From the NCBI GenBank assembly GCA_940337035.1, contig CALNHX010001056.1, forward strand, positions 124,001 to 188,000: 64,000 nucleotides of DNA. The letters are read 5' to 3'. Made by a program: the position numbers and the translations under genes. The DNA is from Agriotes lineatus (taxonomy: Eukaryota; Arthropoda; Insecta; Coleoptera; Elateridae). The notes beneath the pieces are model-generated. The model made no database searches. It was not told the DNA's origin and saw only the letters and a program-made list of their open reading frames with translations. Shown piece after piece: positions 33,054 through 45,721 of the stretch; position 1 is the stretch's first letter; each line of letters begins with the position of its first letter.

Positions 33054-35911
33054 GATTCTGGCCTGTGTTTATAAAGCTAAATAATCTATAAATAATTTTT
33101 GTTATGTAACATTCATGAAAGAGAAGAAAGGTGCAAGCACGCTCTTTCGTTTGAAATTATTTCGTCGCTCTTACACGTTGTTTGGTGTGTTACTGGATTT
33201 ATTTCGGGCTTCCTGAATTACCGTCAAGCGATTATTGAAGTAATCGTCAAATGAAACTACAAGTTATTTTGTCAGTTAACGTCAAATTATTCTTCAAGTC
33301 ACTTGCAAATGGTTCCTCATGTTAAGAGTAACAATTGAGTGGTCTTAATTCATTCTTTCATCTTGAACTTATCGCACCAGTAGTGGTGCGATTCTTAACA
33401 CCTTTCGCTTGTTCGAATACTCCGAAGACTCTTGGAAAACCCCTCCATTGCATTGTGCTAAACCTATTTTGCTGGATTTCAGTCCCTCCCTCTTAGCTGG
33501 ATTGTACGAGAGGGTTGTTCTCTCAACCATGGCTAACTTTTGATACAGGTCTGAGATAGTTTTACAATTAATTCCCCGTGCGTGCGTAGTTTTGCAGTAA
33601 GCCGAATCCAAGTTTTTTGCTGAAAAGGAAACACGGTACTTCGTTAAACTTTGCTCTTAATAAAGATTACTTACCATCTTGCTTACATTTATTATAATTT
33701 CCATTCAGCAAGCAAGCACTTGTTTCCAAAATTTAGCTGATTTTAGTTTCATTTAATTGGGTTGGTTTAGTAACAACAGCTGCCTATAACAACGTTCAAC
33801 TCATTTACTTTTTTATTTTGTAGCAGTAGGTAGTAAACGGATTTTATGTATCAGTAATCTATTTTGTGCGCGTAACTGCGGAGATTATCGCGGAACCTTT
33901 AATGGCAATCTGTTGTGCCGTTTCTTGTGGTTTACGAATTATGCCCGGCTACCTTTTCGCTTAATCTGCGGGTTTAAAAAGTGTAAATTAGTAAATTTCA
34001 ATATGTGATTATGCTCACCTTAATTCTAAAAACATTTGCTTCGCTTAATCGTTTTCGTGCGCGCTGCTAAATAATGATAATTTTTCATTCATACCTTGAA
34101 AACTCCGTATTCTACTGGGATATGGAAATATTCTTTTTGAATATTTGGTGTTCGGTTTTATAGACAGTATTATTGGATAGTAATAAAGGGTTAAAAAAGC
34201 CTCTACTTTCGATGTATGATTCGTCTAACAGCCCGGGAGCGTCTTACGACCGACTGACTGTTACAAAAATAATTAAAAATACGTGCCAAACATTAATCGT
34301 GTTAGCATATTCGTAAACACCATAGAGTCTAATTCGCGTATGCGCAATACAACGTGTTCGCGACGCTCCTCTAGCCATCCGCTCGCTGGGAAATAATGCA
34401 ATATTTTTGTGTTTGCCTCCGTATTTGAATCAGTCTATGTCGGAAACCTTGAGTGCAAAGCGACTGTTATAAAACTCTCGGCGAAATATATTAAAAAAAG
34501 AAATATATCGCAGTGATTCAAACTGAAATTGTTAAATATGGTTTTAGTGTGTTATTTTTCAAAATTATTTAAGCTGTCATATCATAGACATGTGCTGGCT
34601 GTGACAAATTAAATACACTCTTTGAAGTCGACTAGGTCATTTGAACTCAACGATCTGCAAGTCGTAGTCCTCTCAAAACTGACGGCTCAATCAGCCTGCA
34701 TCTTTTTTATATTATTATTTGGAATTTTATGTAATCCGGGGATTATGTTTCTACCACTGGTTTTCTAGTTTGAACTGCTTCGAACCAGTGTGCTCCTGGA
34801 CACATACCGTGGATAAGAGTCAGCTGGCACCTTTGCTACACACTTCGGCAAAACCAAACTACTATACGTTGTCAGGAATAATTTATTGTTATTATTTAGC
34901 GAACATTACATTCTGAATCCCAGGCTCAGCTACGGACATGAGACAGAAAAGTCATAATCAGAAAAATATTCATTGAGAAATGTATAATGCAGTAAGACAC
35001 ATTATCCTTTAACGCCGCATTTCATTTTTGGCGTTCCTCGCAAACCGCATCTTCAATCTTGGTTCGCATCTCTAATTTCAATAGTCACGCGCGCATCTCT
35101 TTTTGTTGAGCGCGGCGCGAATGAATTTTGGTTTTCCCGAAAGGCGATAATAGAGATGTTTCTTAGTTTTTCTTTATTTCGGTACTAATTATGTGGTAAT
35201 TAGGAATAATCATCTACCGAGTAAGTCTAACAGGTTTACAGCAGATTGCTTCTAAAAATATGGCAATAATGAAGCACAGTTTAGAATATCTAATGAAGGA
35301 AAAATTATGTTGTATGTGAACAAGTTTTGTTCAAAAAGAACAACAAGCATAGTGTACATTATTTTTGAAATGAGTAAATGCTATATCTAACTTTCTTTTT
35401 GTGATGATTTATTATTTTCGATTTTAGCTGCTGATGGGTTAGCTGATTTCTGTCAATTTCATAATACAGTGATTTTTTTAAATTCATTGATTGTAATTAT
35501 TGATATTTATGACTTTCCCCAGGGTGTAAAAATTAACTCTGTACTTACATCTATAATATTATAACAAGTATTTATAAAAGAACGTCTGCAAAAGTGCCGG
35601 TAAATGTCAAGCTAAGTAGTTGATAAATGTTTTTTATATGTACTACACGATATGAGAGTACTTCGCCATTACTTGTACAATATCATATTAAGTGCTTTGG
35701 TATTATGATGTCTACACTCTTTTATTTTCTTTTACTACATAAAATAAAGTATAGTAATCACGGTTTATTATCATATTACTAGAACTGCGCAGGTATCAGC
35801 TAAAACCTCATCTTGTCTGACATGCAGCCTGCCAGGCGCTGGTAAAAAAGCTAATCTCTAACTTCAGAAATATAACGCAAATCGGTCGATATACCTTCAA
35901 AAAACCTTCCT
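33054..35911. other. No recognised feature
   Basis: About 2.9 kb without a convincing frame. An 80-codon minus frame (33369-33611) and a 65-codon plus frame (34719-34916) lack motifs. Slightly GC-richer patches near 34320-34400 and 35080-35150 are unexplained. Confidence 0.25.
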
Positions 35912-36182
35912 TCCTCCTCTTATTATAGGCCAGTGGCCTGTTCTAGCCACAAAGTGGTTCTGCGAGCCATCTTTACCCTTAGGCCGGGTACGTGGCTAGC
36001 CTTGCCCGTTGAAAGTGAGGAAGAGTTTCCTTGTTTAGGGGTTAACGACTACCACAGGTGTTAACGTGGTGCAGGGAAGCGTACGATTTTTAAAATCCTA
36101 CTAGAGTCTGCCTGGATTTGAACCCGGGCCGGCCGCATGAGAGGCGAGCATTTGCTCTCAGGGCCATCCGCTTACCAAAAAA
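35912..36182 (-). repeat. tRNA-derived SINE-like repeat
   Basis: The minus-strand head TAAGCGGATGGCCCTGAGAG is followed by B-box GGGTTCAAATCCAGGC. The body ends in a TATAATAAGAGGAGGAAGGA tail (plus-strand 35905-35930). The layout parallels 16290-16575 (shared GCCATCTT and purine-rich tail), so these are probably two members of one family. Confidence 0.65.
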
Positions 36183-36343
36183 CCTATAAGTATAAAATAT
36201 AGTATGTACTATGGAAATAATATTTAAATACCTTCCTCCGGCTGCCCTCGGTGCTAAAAAGAATCTTCCCTTGGTACTATTTTACCCACAACTCTTACTT
36301 AAATATAATAATTGTAGAATACAGCTAATGCTCTAACTCAGCC

Positions 36344-36990
36344 ATGACCATGGTTTTACGGGGTCTTATAGCGTCACCGCACCGGGATCGAGGGACAGGA
36401 ACCAAGCGCGTAGGAACTCTGGCCGTGCCAGATAAGATGTTCCAGGACAAATTCAGTACGCGGGCCCAGCGAATGCGGCGAAACGAGCTTAGCGATTTCT
36501 ATCGCTTCATATCGGGCCCAGATGCGAATGGCACAAAATTAGCATACTGCATCAAATGGAAAAAAAACGTGCCTTTCTTAAGATGGACAACGGCCCTCAA
36601 TTACCCGCTGCTTCAGAAAAGTTGTTAATGCCTCTTAACACGTCATTTAAAAAAATACATGGCAAACAAATTCCAAAAGTGTTTATAACACAAAAATACG
36701 ACTTAGCTCGCCCAACGGCTGAGCGAAAGTGTCGGTCTATCAAAAATGTCCCACTCGCGTCGCTTTTGAAGACTACGGAGTTAAGCCAGCTGTACTCCCC
36801 AAAACTCCATTGAGCTTGTAAAAAATAATAAAAAAGAAGTACGCATGCATTCACAAGGAGAAATCAGAAAGGGCCGTTACAACGAACCCGGAGCGTCGTA
36901 CAAAATCTTGGCCGAACGTTTGAATTGCTCTCCACCAAAGTTAAACGACAAAGGCTCGTTCGCAGATAGAGCGATCTTCGGGTTTTTTAA
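36344..36990 (+). pseudogene. Unidentified coding relic, overlapping frames
   Basis: Two overlapping plus-strand frames, 36344-36628 (ALAVPDKMFQ-like: VGTLAVPDKMFQDKFSTRAQ, RMRRNELSDFYRFISGPDAN) and 36556-36813 (MDNGPQLPAASEKLLMPLNT, KVFITQKYDLARPTAERKCR), read as one ORF broken by a frameshift near 36560-36620. A continuation at about 36840-37010 gives RKGRYNEPGASYKILAERLN. The codon texture is clearly protein-like and GC-richer than the surroundings. I do not recognise a domain. The phrases MDNGPQ and ASYKILAERL do not place it in a transposase or reverse-transcriptase family I know. The minus-strand 85-codon frame over the same bases is a shadow. Confidence 0.4.
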
Positions 36991-37009
36991 ATTTGATCAG
37001 AAGTCGATA

Positions 37010-38224
37010 TAAAATTTTCGCGATATCTCAAGACGAGAATTTCAAACTTAGTAGCCTTCGATTTGGGGAAGCTAAATACATCCGACAATCGCTTTAAAAA
37101 AATTTCAAAGCTGTACGGTAAGGAACCAAATAGCTACTATAGAACGGTATGTTCATATCACAAACACAAAGAAATGGTAGCTTGACCATACCTGGTCAAC
37201 ACTTAAAATTAACGGTTACGTTCGGTGCCGGATGCACGGGACGAGTGTGAAGCGTGATGATTGCTGGTCAACTACTCAAGCTGGACTGTTTTATCCCGCG
37301 TCGACTTTAACGTCACGGGCTCAACCAAACTAATATGCGGACTCCTTCTTCTCATTTGTGCGCGCCAATTATCTTTCGACGATTTAACCGATAGTTAAAA
37401 ATAATGTGGTATTGGTTTCAAATCGGGATGAGACCTATTTTGGCTTGCTTTCCTGAGTAGTAAGACGCACGTACGTTGTTTATTTTGTGATAGAAGTAAC
37501 TACTTCGTTTTTGTTTTTCGATATACAGGATTTTGTAGGATCAAATAATTTTTTCTTACACTTTCATTAGGTATTGCCAAAAATAATTTCATCGTTTTCA
37601 CGATAACAACGTCCATTAAGATAATCCATAAAATGTCTTCAATATACTAATGTTTTCCGAAAAATGTATTCCCGATATCAACGTAACCAAAAGTAATAAA
37701 GTAGGCAACAAATCAAAACTGGAACTGTAAATGAAATCAACTCGCAGTAAATTGTTTTGTAAGACGTTGTATTCTCAAAACTGTATATCTGTTAATAATT
37801 TTAGAACACATAAAATATGTACGGCATTTGTCTAGGGATTTCAAGATGGCCAAGATTCAGTAAAGTTGAATGCTTTTTCCTTGCCTACGAAAAAAATGTT
37901 ATACCTATGGTGTATTCTGTATTCTATGCACCATGGTTATATCCATCTTATATTCAGAGTGTTAATCTATCAAATTAAAATAGCTTGTTTAATAGGTTAA
38001 TAAAACTTTTTACTCACTATCGGTTAATAATAGGTACGTTTCTAACCTTCAAAATAGTAGGAAACCGAGTCATTGTTTACTTACTACTAAACGTCACTTT
38101 CAATGAACTTGTCATGTTACCTAGCAACAGCGTTGCAGTTTCCTTTGTTAAAGTGACTTATTAAACTGCGATAAAAATACTTTTTATTTGAAACTTACCT
38201 AATTAAATAAATAATGACAGAAAC
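37010..38224. other. No recognised feature
   Basis: AT-rich; no frame, terminal repeats or RNA gene recognised. Confidence 0.3.
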
Positions 38225-38227
38225 CGA

Positions 38228-38320
38228 TTGTAAGCAAAATAGCATACATACCACGGTGAAACATTTAAGCAAAATAGCATACATACCACGGTGAAACATT
38301 TCACCTCGGTATGTAATATA
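38228..38320 (+). repeat. 36-bp tandem duplication ending in a palindrome
   Basis: AAGCAAAATAGCATACATAC continuing to CACGGTGAAACATTT occurs twice back to back. The second copy runs into TTCACCTCGGTATG, which pairs with CATACCACGGTGAA to form a hairpin. Confidence 0.85.
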
Positions 38321-39200
38321 CTAGTACTTCCTTCGTCTAAAAGACCAAAGGAGAATGGTGATTGCGAAAAATCACCTTCCGAGAATTATTCAGATCTTCA
38401 CGTGTTTCAGGGTCTCTAGATGACGAAAAACAAGGTTTCTCAATTCCGTCTGCCTGTCTGTTGTTATAACTCAAAAACTGTTGTAGGAGGAAGATGATAT
38501 TTTGTATGCGGATTATATGCCTTCCTGGAATGAAACCGAGAAAATATAGATGAAATATATACCTACATGGGGAGTCCCTTAAAAAATTAAAGTTTGCCTA
38601 TTTTTGTTTCAACTGAAGAAGTATGATATAAATGAAAGTAATATTTTGCACATAGCTCAGATGTATACCTTTGACGAAAAAGGGCATATTATGGACCCAA
38701 CATATATAGGGTGAGCACCTTAAGAAATGTTGTTTATTTTTGCTTTAACTGAGAAATAGATAAAAGTGATAATTTCCACATAGCTCAGGCTTTACCCTTA
38801 ACGAAAATGGGAACCAACAGATAAAAGTAAATGTTCTTAAAAAGAAAAGACGGTTCAACAATAAATGCGTTGTATTTAACGCAGCCGTATCTCACCGATG
38901 GGAGGCGTCCTCGGTGGCCACGATAGCAAACGGCCGCTTTACTTGCAGGCTAACTCCGATCATTGAAATTGCATTCGCAGGCACGTTTGCAGGCACTGGA
39001 GTTGAAATCCCATTGCCGGTATAGTTTTTTAATTTGAAAATTGATGTAATGCGCATTACCAAGTGTTTTGTTTCAGTAGTATTACGAACGTGAAGATATT
39101 TTACCCCTATTTTCCTTGATTTTTAAAATTGCTTAGTGTCACAACGTCCACTTGGGACGGGAAGTTCTGAGTAAAAGCACTTTACAGATGCTAATTCATC
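38321..39200 (+). repeat. Dispersed repeat family A, copy 3
   Basis: Best-preserved family-A copy. It holds the block matching 8245-8410 (inverted), two GAGCACCTTAAGAA / AGTCCCTTAAAAAA sub-blocks suggesting an internal duplication of about 130 bp (38570-38830), a tRNA-like T-arm GAGTTGAAATCCCATTGCCG near 39000, CCGGTATAGTTTTTTAATTT, and the end block GTCACAACGTCCAC. It gives the uninterrupted site for the foldback-like insertion at 7014-8234. Confidence 0.6.
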
Positions 39201-40744
39201 TTCTGAGCCAACATTTATTTGGCGTCAATTGGACATCATTTAGTAGATGTTGTAATTTAAGAGAAGCATATTAATTCTCTGTGTGCCATATTATGCCTCA
39301 GTTTGAATATTTCTGTGTTATAAATAACCAAATTTAGATCTTGAAACTTTCTTTATCAAAATAACACACATACATGTTGCTTTCTTACTTTTTTTAAGTT
39401 TTCGCAACTCAACGTAAATCAGGTTGTTGAATTTAAAACAATTTGACGAATCTGTTTATTTGGTGAAAATACGTCGACATTTTAGTTTTAGTGCATGTGA
39501 TATGTTATCAGCAAGTGGAATTCAATTCAATTGGTAACAATTGTTTTTTTATCAGCTAAACATGTTCGAGTGCTTGCCGTTGAGAGCAAGTGATTAAAAT
39601 ATTGGGTGTCAAAGGTCGGTATCCTTTGTTTGCTGCAATTTTTCATCGATAGAGACATCCGCTGCAAATAAACTTGCCAAATTAAAATTCCTTAACGTCA
39701 AGGTCGAACTGAGGATGATATTGAAGATTACATGTTCAGAGCTTTGTAGCCCAGTATATACAAAAACTATATGTATATCTATATATAGAGGTATGTGGGA
39801 TGTTTCAAACACATGGTGCCAAACTTAAGGAGGTAATAGGGAACGTTGAAACATAAAAAAATTGCATATAAACTTTTTCATTTAAATCTCTTCCCGACGA
39901 GTTACACCCTTCTAAAGTAGGTCGTTATATAAGAAGTTTTTCACGGACAAGAACTAGATTATAAAAAAATATGTATTTCAAACCCTGATATTTTAAAAAA
40001 TAGTGCTTTAAGTTTTTTCGTCGCACCTAAATTTGTTATGTAAAAAAAGTATATTATCACGCACGGCACATTTACTCAGAAAAACGCCTTGCTGCGTAAT
40101 GTACTTTATTTTTCACACAAAAGCTTTCTACTAAAACCATTTATAAGGATTGCTAATTTCAACCACTTACCGTCATAGGTAAAAATTTTAAAACAATCAG
40201 AAGTAAGTTTGCTACTGGATGAACATATCTGCAAATTTTTACTTTAACATCAGAGGGTGCACCTCAGCGGGTAGGAACTTTAAAGAAAAAGTGTTCACTT
40301 CGTTCATAACCTTCCCAACTTTGGTAGCATGGTTTTGAAACACTTTATATACATATATATGTTGTATCTAATCGGTTGTAAAAAACGTGCACTATGACAT
40401 TCTAGGCGAGAAACTAAAACTAAACCCTGGGAAAACATTGTAGGACCGATGAAATACACCTACACTCTGTATTTTGTGAATATCTGATTGTGAGGTGGGG
40501 AGAAAAAACGAGGAAAACTTGAAAATACAACTATTGCAAGATAAAACAATGCAAAACATGTACATGTACATGATTAGGCCACAAGGTTACTGAAGTTAGA
40601 TATAATTTTAGGAATACATATGAACATATAATATATAAAAGAATCAGCGTTCGAGGCTGTAGGAGGGGAAGAACAAAATTAAAGTAGATACAAGTGCAAA
40701 CTGAGCAAAAGTGGAAATGCTACGTTTGTTGATTACTTCGTGGA
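39201..40744. other. No recognised feature
   Basis: AT-rich. A TATATATGTAT run at 39770-39790 and near 40350. No coding motif or terminal repeats. Confidence 0.3.
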
Positions 40745-41276
40745 TACGTTAAGTAACTATTTGCCCTTTTTACCCGGTTAGCTAGCTCAGTGTCTTAATA
40801 TCTCAGTTAGTGAACAATCAAAGATCACTATCTGCCAAAACAGGAATCTGATTCTTACTTGTAATGTTATCTCGTGCTCAAATTTCACTTTAAACAATGC
40901 ACAAGAAACGCCAATTTGTTTATATCAACCTATTGACTTCAAAACACAAATAAAATCATATAAAAAACACAGAAATCAAATCAAAGGCTATCAAATAAAA
41001 ACTCGATTTAGCTCCTAGTAAAATCTACTGGCAAGATAGTTTAGTCTACTCGCAATACATAAATAAAATCTAATAAAAATTGCGTTAAAATAATTGTCTT
41101 TAAAACGCAAACCAGATATGTCTTTTAACAAAACCGCAATGTCAAAATTGCTTATTTGTGTCCAGCTCTGTTTAAATCACTTGCAAGTTACACACACTAT
41201 TCGCTGATAAAACTCATACCTTTGCGTTTGCACAAGCTCGCATTTGAACGCTGTATGCCTTTCGAAACGGCACGTC
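40745..41276 (+). repeat. Dispersed repeat family B, copy 1 (left part)
   Basis: It aligns with 63245-63600 in the same orientation: CGGTTAGCTAGCTCAGTGT versus CGGTTAGTTAGTTCAGTGT, then TGCCAAAACAG, AACAATGCACAAG and TATTGACTTCAAA. It is interrupted at 41276 by the hAT element and resumes at 47613. Confidence 0.7.
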
Positions 41277-41432
41277 CAGTGGCGGCACTAGAAAATTTTG
41301 CTTGAGGGGCCTAGAGGGGCCAAGTTAAAGTTAGGGGGAGGGGCAGATCAAAAAACGTATTATCAATTTAACAACTTTTTTATTAAGAAATGAAACCGTT
41401 TGTAAATTTACAGATTATTACAGGGTATTATT

Positions 41433-42190
41433 TTATTTACTTATCATATATAATAAAATATCAGGTATAACAACAACTAAACACCATTGAAGAACTATTC
41501 GCCTATTTGCATGACTCGAAAATGCATCCACTACTTTATCTAAATCTATGTTTTTTGCAATTTGCTTTTTAATAGATAAAGTGGAAATGTTGCAAAACCT
41601 CTCATTAGTCATTCTAGTTCTGAGATAAGTTTTGATTATTTTCAAACTAGAAAAAGACTTTTCGCAAGAAGCAGTTGAAAGAGGTAAAGTCACTGCTATT
41701 TTTAGTAAGTTATACAATGTATCAAATGCATCACGGTATTGATGTACTAAATTAAGAAGCTTAAGCATTGAATCAATTTGTTTCGTTTTCGTCTTCATAT
41801 TTTCTACATAATTTCCTTATTAATAAAATTTCCGCGTTTAAGGAGCAGGTGTCCATAGGATACCACTGGGCAAATTTCGATAACTCGTCTGAATTTAAAA
41901 ACGTGTTCCTGTCAGGATTTAGGGAATGAATAGAACTTAAAATATCATTATTATTTGAAAATCTTTTTTTATTTCATTGATGATAATATCTAGTATAGGG
42001 TAACAAAAGTGAATTTTTGATTCATTATCTGTAAATTTTATTTTACCTTCCAAATTTGGATTTCAGTAATGCATTGTCGCAGGTTCTGTGGCAGTTTACT
42101 TCGTCGCTTGTTTGTCATATTCTTAATATATCCTCTTTGAATACCAGTTGTAATGAAGGATAAAGGTTTGGCCTTACCTGTTGGCGAAAG
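41433..42190 (-). pseudogene. hAT transposase, C-terminal dimerisation part
   Basis: The 121-codon minus frame (41433-41798) carries VTLPLSTASCEKSFSSLKII, then KTYLRTRMTNERFCNISTLS, which is the hAT dimerisation domain with its conserved Ser-Ala-Ser-x-x-x-Ser-Phe core and the following R-M/R-L-x-x-L helix. The tail after ISTLSIKKQIAK runs on to 41433. Upstream (41800-42190) the sequence is still transposase-like in composition but has no continuous frame. Same strand and order as the fragments at 43986-44900 and 45091-45600, with which it forms one broken ZMYM-like hAT gene. Confidence 0.85.
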
Positions 42191-42194
42191 TTAT

Positions 42195-43985
42195 ATTAGA
42201 TATTTTGCCGGCTGGTACCTATCGGCCTAATTGGGCTAACTCGCCGAGAGGGTCGGGGTTCCAGCAAAGCTGCAAAAAAACTAAAGGAGAGGGCGCCAGG
42301 TCCTCGACGTTGACTAATCCTTGCGTCGGATCTCCACAAGGTAAGGGATAAATCCAGCAAATCAAATTATCAAAGACCAAATAACTTATCACAGCGTTTA
42401 TTAACTATTCGGTGCTATAGTGCAAACCCGCAAATAAAAGATACACATAAACATATATATGTTAATAGATGAAATAAAATAAAACAAGGCAGGCTTTAAA
42501 CTATCGCAACATCTATCATAACTCAGAATATATTCACGCAGATACAATAATTATTACACGCCCTGTGAGGCAGTGCGCCGCGAAACGAGGCTATGCAAGC
42601 GTAAGGCTAACTTACAATCCCGAGAGTTAGCTCGAATGGATACTAAGACGTTACTTCAAAATTTCTAGAGTACAAAAACACCGTGCGTTTGTATGGCCAT
42701 ACGAGAACAAGCGGTCCATTAATGCAAACTCATTATACTCTATGGGATGATTAAAAAAAAACAAACAGCTTGAATATGCCCTTACAATATTGATTGACCG
42801 TGAAATTATGTAAATAATTCGGGAGATTGTACTCAAAGCGATACGTTGCCGACGTCAGATCCTTAACCACAATCTAATTAAAGCTGTAACTTCACACGTA
42901 GTGTAGCAGTTAGCACACACGATACCGACAACCCGAGGTTATAATTTAGCATAATTAAGGTGAGCCGAGATAACTTCAAACAGTAATATTTCAGTAAACG
43001 ACGAGCACAAATGGTACAGCCAGCCCCTAATCTAATCTAAAACTACATCAAGTGGGTCGAGCTGTATGACATTCCCTGTCAATATCTATGCGAAAGGTTC
43101 GCCTAATAAAAAAAATAATACACAAGGGAGGGGCGATTGGTATAGCATGCCCTATAACTATGCGAAAGGTACACACCCAAGTCTAATTATCCGGCAGGTT
43201 TCCTTGCAATATCACACATGGGACTTCCGAGATGGCTGGAGCCGAGTGCGCTCGCTTCCGGCAGTAGGTCAAGCGACGCAGGGGGCCTTACTTTGGAAGC
43301 CGAAGGAGATGCGAGAGGGTGGCAATGAGCGAGCTCCTATTTCCTAGCAGGAACCGTGACAGGCAGATTGCGAAATCCAAGTGCAATACATCAAATTTCA
43401 GGAACACATGACTGTTTCTCGGCATAATTGAGTCCCATCAAAATTGGCTAAAAACGTACAAAGAAATTCCCAAGTAAGCCATCGATTAAGAAGCAATCAC
43501 CTGTTCTACAAATTCCAGGACATCAAAATTCTTCCAAAATAAAATCTGACTGACTTCTAAAATAACAACGTTATCCCCTAGCAACAAATCAGGCCAGGAA
43601 TCTAGATTATAATTAATGTACGTACTGTTGTAGAATTGGAGCAAAATAAGTTTAAATAATGACATCCAGCTGATTACTAGGGGAGTTGCATACGTAACCA
43701 CCTATTAACTATACTAATGCATGCAAAATCACCAACTGAAACCACGGGCTAATACTTAGGAATAAAAGTTCAGCTATCAAAATTTTACTAGTACAGGGAA
43801 AGCTACAAAAGAACCGTAACACAGTTTTCTGGCACATTGTTTGTACAGACGATCAAATGCTTTGCCACATGTCATCCTCATCCCGCCAATTTTCCAAAAC
43901 CCTTATTGTTGCACCAACTAAATCTACGACATAGCATAATCTAAATTTGGGTTCTGTAAATGATCAGACAAAGAACTTGTTTGCT
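42195..43985. other. Unresolved segment inside the hAT transposase
   Basis: GC-richer patches at 42210-42350 and 43040-43350 break the transposase. A 93-codon plus frame (43066-43347) contains a short internal duplication (TATGCGAAAGGT at 43086 and 43157) and no domain I recognise. It is probably another insertion, but I cannot find matching ends. Confidence 0.35.
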
Positions 43986-44930
43986 TTAATAAATAACAAA
44001 TTTTTCATTTAATTGATTTAAGAGTCCAGTAGCATCTACTTGTCGGGTACTCTTATCTTTAAAATTACCTTCACAGTCGGCTATACTATGCAGTAACACT
44101 ATAATTGATTCAAATGTCTTGATCACCACATCACATGAAAGAAATTCTGCAGCCCAACGGGTGTCACTCAATCGTTTTAGTTCCATTGGTTTTTGTTTAG
44201 GATATATATTTTTTTGCAGGTTTATAAATTTTGGGTGCACTGTAGAACAACTAACAAAAACATACTTTTTTAAAAACTGAGAAAAAGGAAAAAGCTTCAG
44301 AAAATCCTTTGCAGCAGTCCACAATAGCCAAATTTAATACGTGGTTGAAGCAATGAATAGCTATATACTGCCGAAGGAACTTCTTTTTGTATTCGAGCCT
44401 ATACAGCTGTATGTACACCAGATAAATACCCGCTTATTACAGCTGCATCACCATATGACTAAGCAACACAATTATTTAAATCAATTTTAGCACAAGCTAA
44501 CACTCTTTTGATATTACTTGCATAGTTTTCGGCATCTAAAAAACCACTGGCAGCATTAAAACCCAAAAACCGCTCGTGGATATTTCCATCCAAATGGTAA
44601 CGCACCACTAACGAAATTTGTTCTTCTTTACTTAAGTTTTTAGTGTCGTTGCTAAGAATAGCAAAATATTTTGTTTTATGTCCTTAGTGATGTTATTCTT
44701 GACTAAAGTAGACATTATGTCAAGAAGACGATTCTGTCGTGATGCAAGTATTTTGCATTTTTAGATCCCTCCTCCAATCGCATTTGTATGATAGGGTCGT
44801 GTTTAGCCATAATTAGCATAAGTTCCCTAAAATCTGATTTAAGCTCACATCACTTTCATCGTGACCTCTTTGAGACGTCTTGGGTAGTAGTAAAAAGCAG
44901 ACACTCAGCAAGAGTTTTAATGTAATGACG
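43986..44930 (-). pseudogene. hAT transposase, catalytic-core fragments
   Basis: The 112-codon minus frame 43986-44324 contains FLKLFPFSQFLKKYVFVSC, then MELKRLSDTRWAAEFLSCDV, which fits the L-x-x-L-C-x-T-R-W motif of the RNase H-like fold in ZMYM-like hAT transposases, followed by VIKTFESIIVLLHSIADCEG. Upstream (44330-44900), in broken frames, are IHCFNHVLNLAIVDCC-type and SYDGA(S)VMSG-type remnants expected before it in such proteins. The position between the zinc-finger fragment at 45.1-45.6 kb and the dimerisation part at 41.4 kb is correct for one gene. Stops and frameshifts throughout. Confidence 0.75.
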
Positions 44931-45090
44931 GTTTTCCATAATTTGTTTTTGGTAAATTTGATTTACTTTGCAGCTACAGAGCTATACTCGTTGCAGTTTT
45001 CTGAAATTCGTACATTGAATATGGCATGTTTTGTGCTATTTTGAATTTTCATGTTTTGTGAAACATTTCTTCTTCTCTAGCGCTTTTTTT

Positions 45091-45531
45091 TCAGTCTAAT
45101 AAAACAGCATGGATAAAAGTAGTATTAAAATCCTTATTCTCCTTGAAAAAGTGCCGGCAATAGAAACAGTAAACTTTATTTTGAATGACACTGTATTCGA
45201 ACCATGAAAAAGTATTAAACCATTGTGCTCGAAAAGATCGCGGTCTACCACGTATTATGCTTTCCGAGTATCTATCTTTAACAATTTGTGATGGTCCGTC
45301 ATTTACACACCGTGAAATGTCACTAGGGCCTGAAACAGTAAAAGATGAGCTGCAACCTTTTATTTCTTTTGATAATTCTGTTGGTACGTCAACTTCTACT
45401 GAAATGTTGCCTTCGTTGCGGTCACTGGCATAACCTTCATCAGACATAGTGTTATCGCTTGCGTTATTGTCATTATCATCATCGTTACAGACACTTTCTT
45501 CAGTATCTTCAGGAAACTTCATCACCTCCAC
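45091..45531 (-). pseudogene. hAT transposase N-terminal part with TTF-type zinc finger
   Basis: This 146-codon minus frame starts with an acidic, Asn/Asp/Ser-rich leader (VCNDDDNDNNASDNTMSDEG), then RGRPRSFRAQWFNTFSWFEY and NKVYCFYCRHFF, the TTF-type zinc finger of ZMYM-like hAT transposases (conserved R-x-F-x-x-x-W-F, W-L/F-x-Y-S and a C-x-x-C pair). It stops shortly after (FIHAVLLD), where the family would continue with a W-K-x-A-L-x-K helix; that helix can be seen in the sequence just past the stop. The leader probably began further upstream, near 45.6 kb. Confidence 0.85.
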
Positions 45532-45721
45532 ATCACTATTATTTTCAGTATTTAATTCGCCCTTTTCAACAACGTTGATGCAGTTGGAGTAGAATCAAAG
45601 TAATCCCTTAGTGTCTTGGTATGCTTCATTTTTGAAAAGACCGCAAACAAAATTAAAATGCACACTAGCACACTTCAACGAGACCACCAAGCAAATGTAG
45701 TCAGAAGCAGACATCAGAAGC

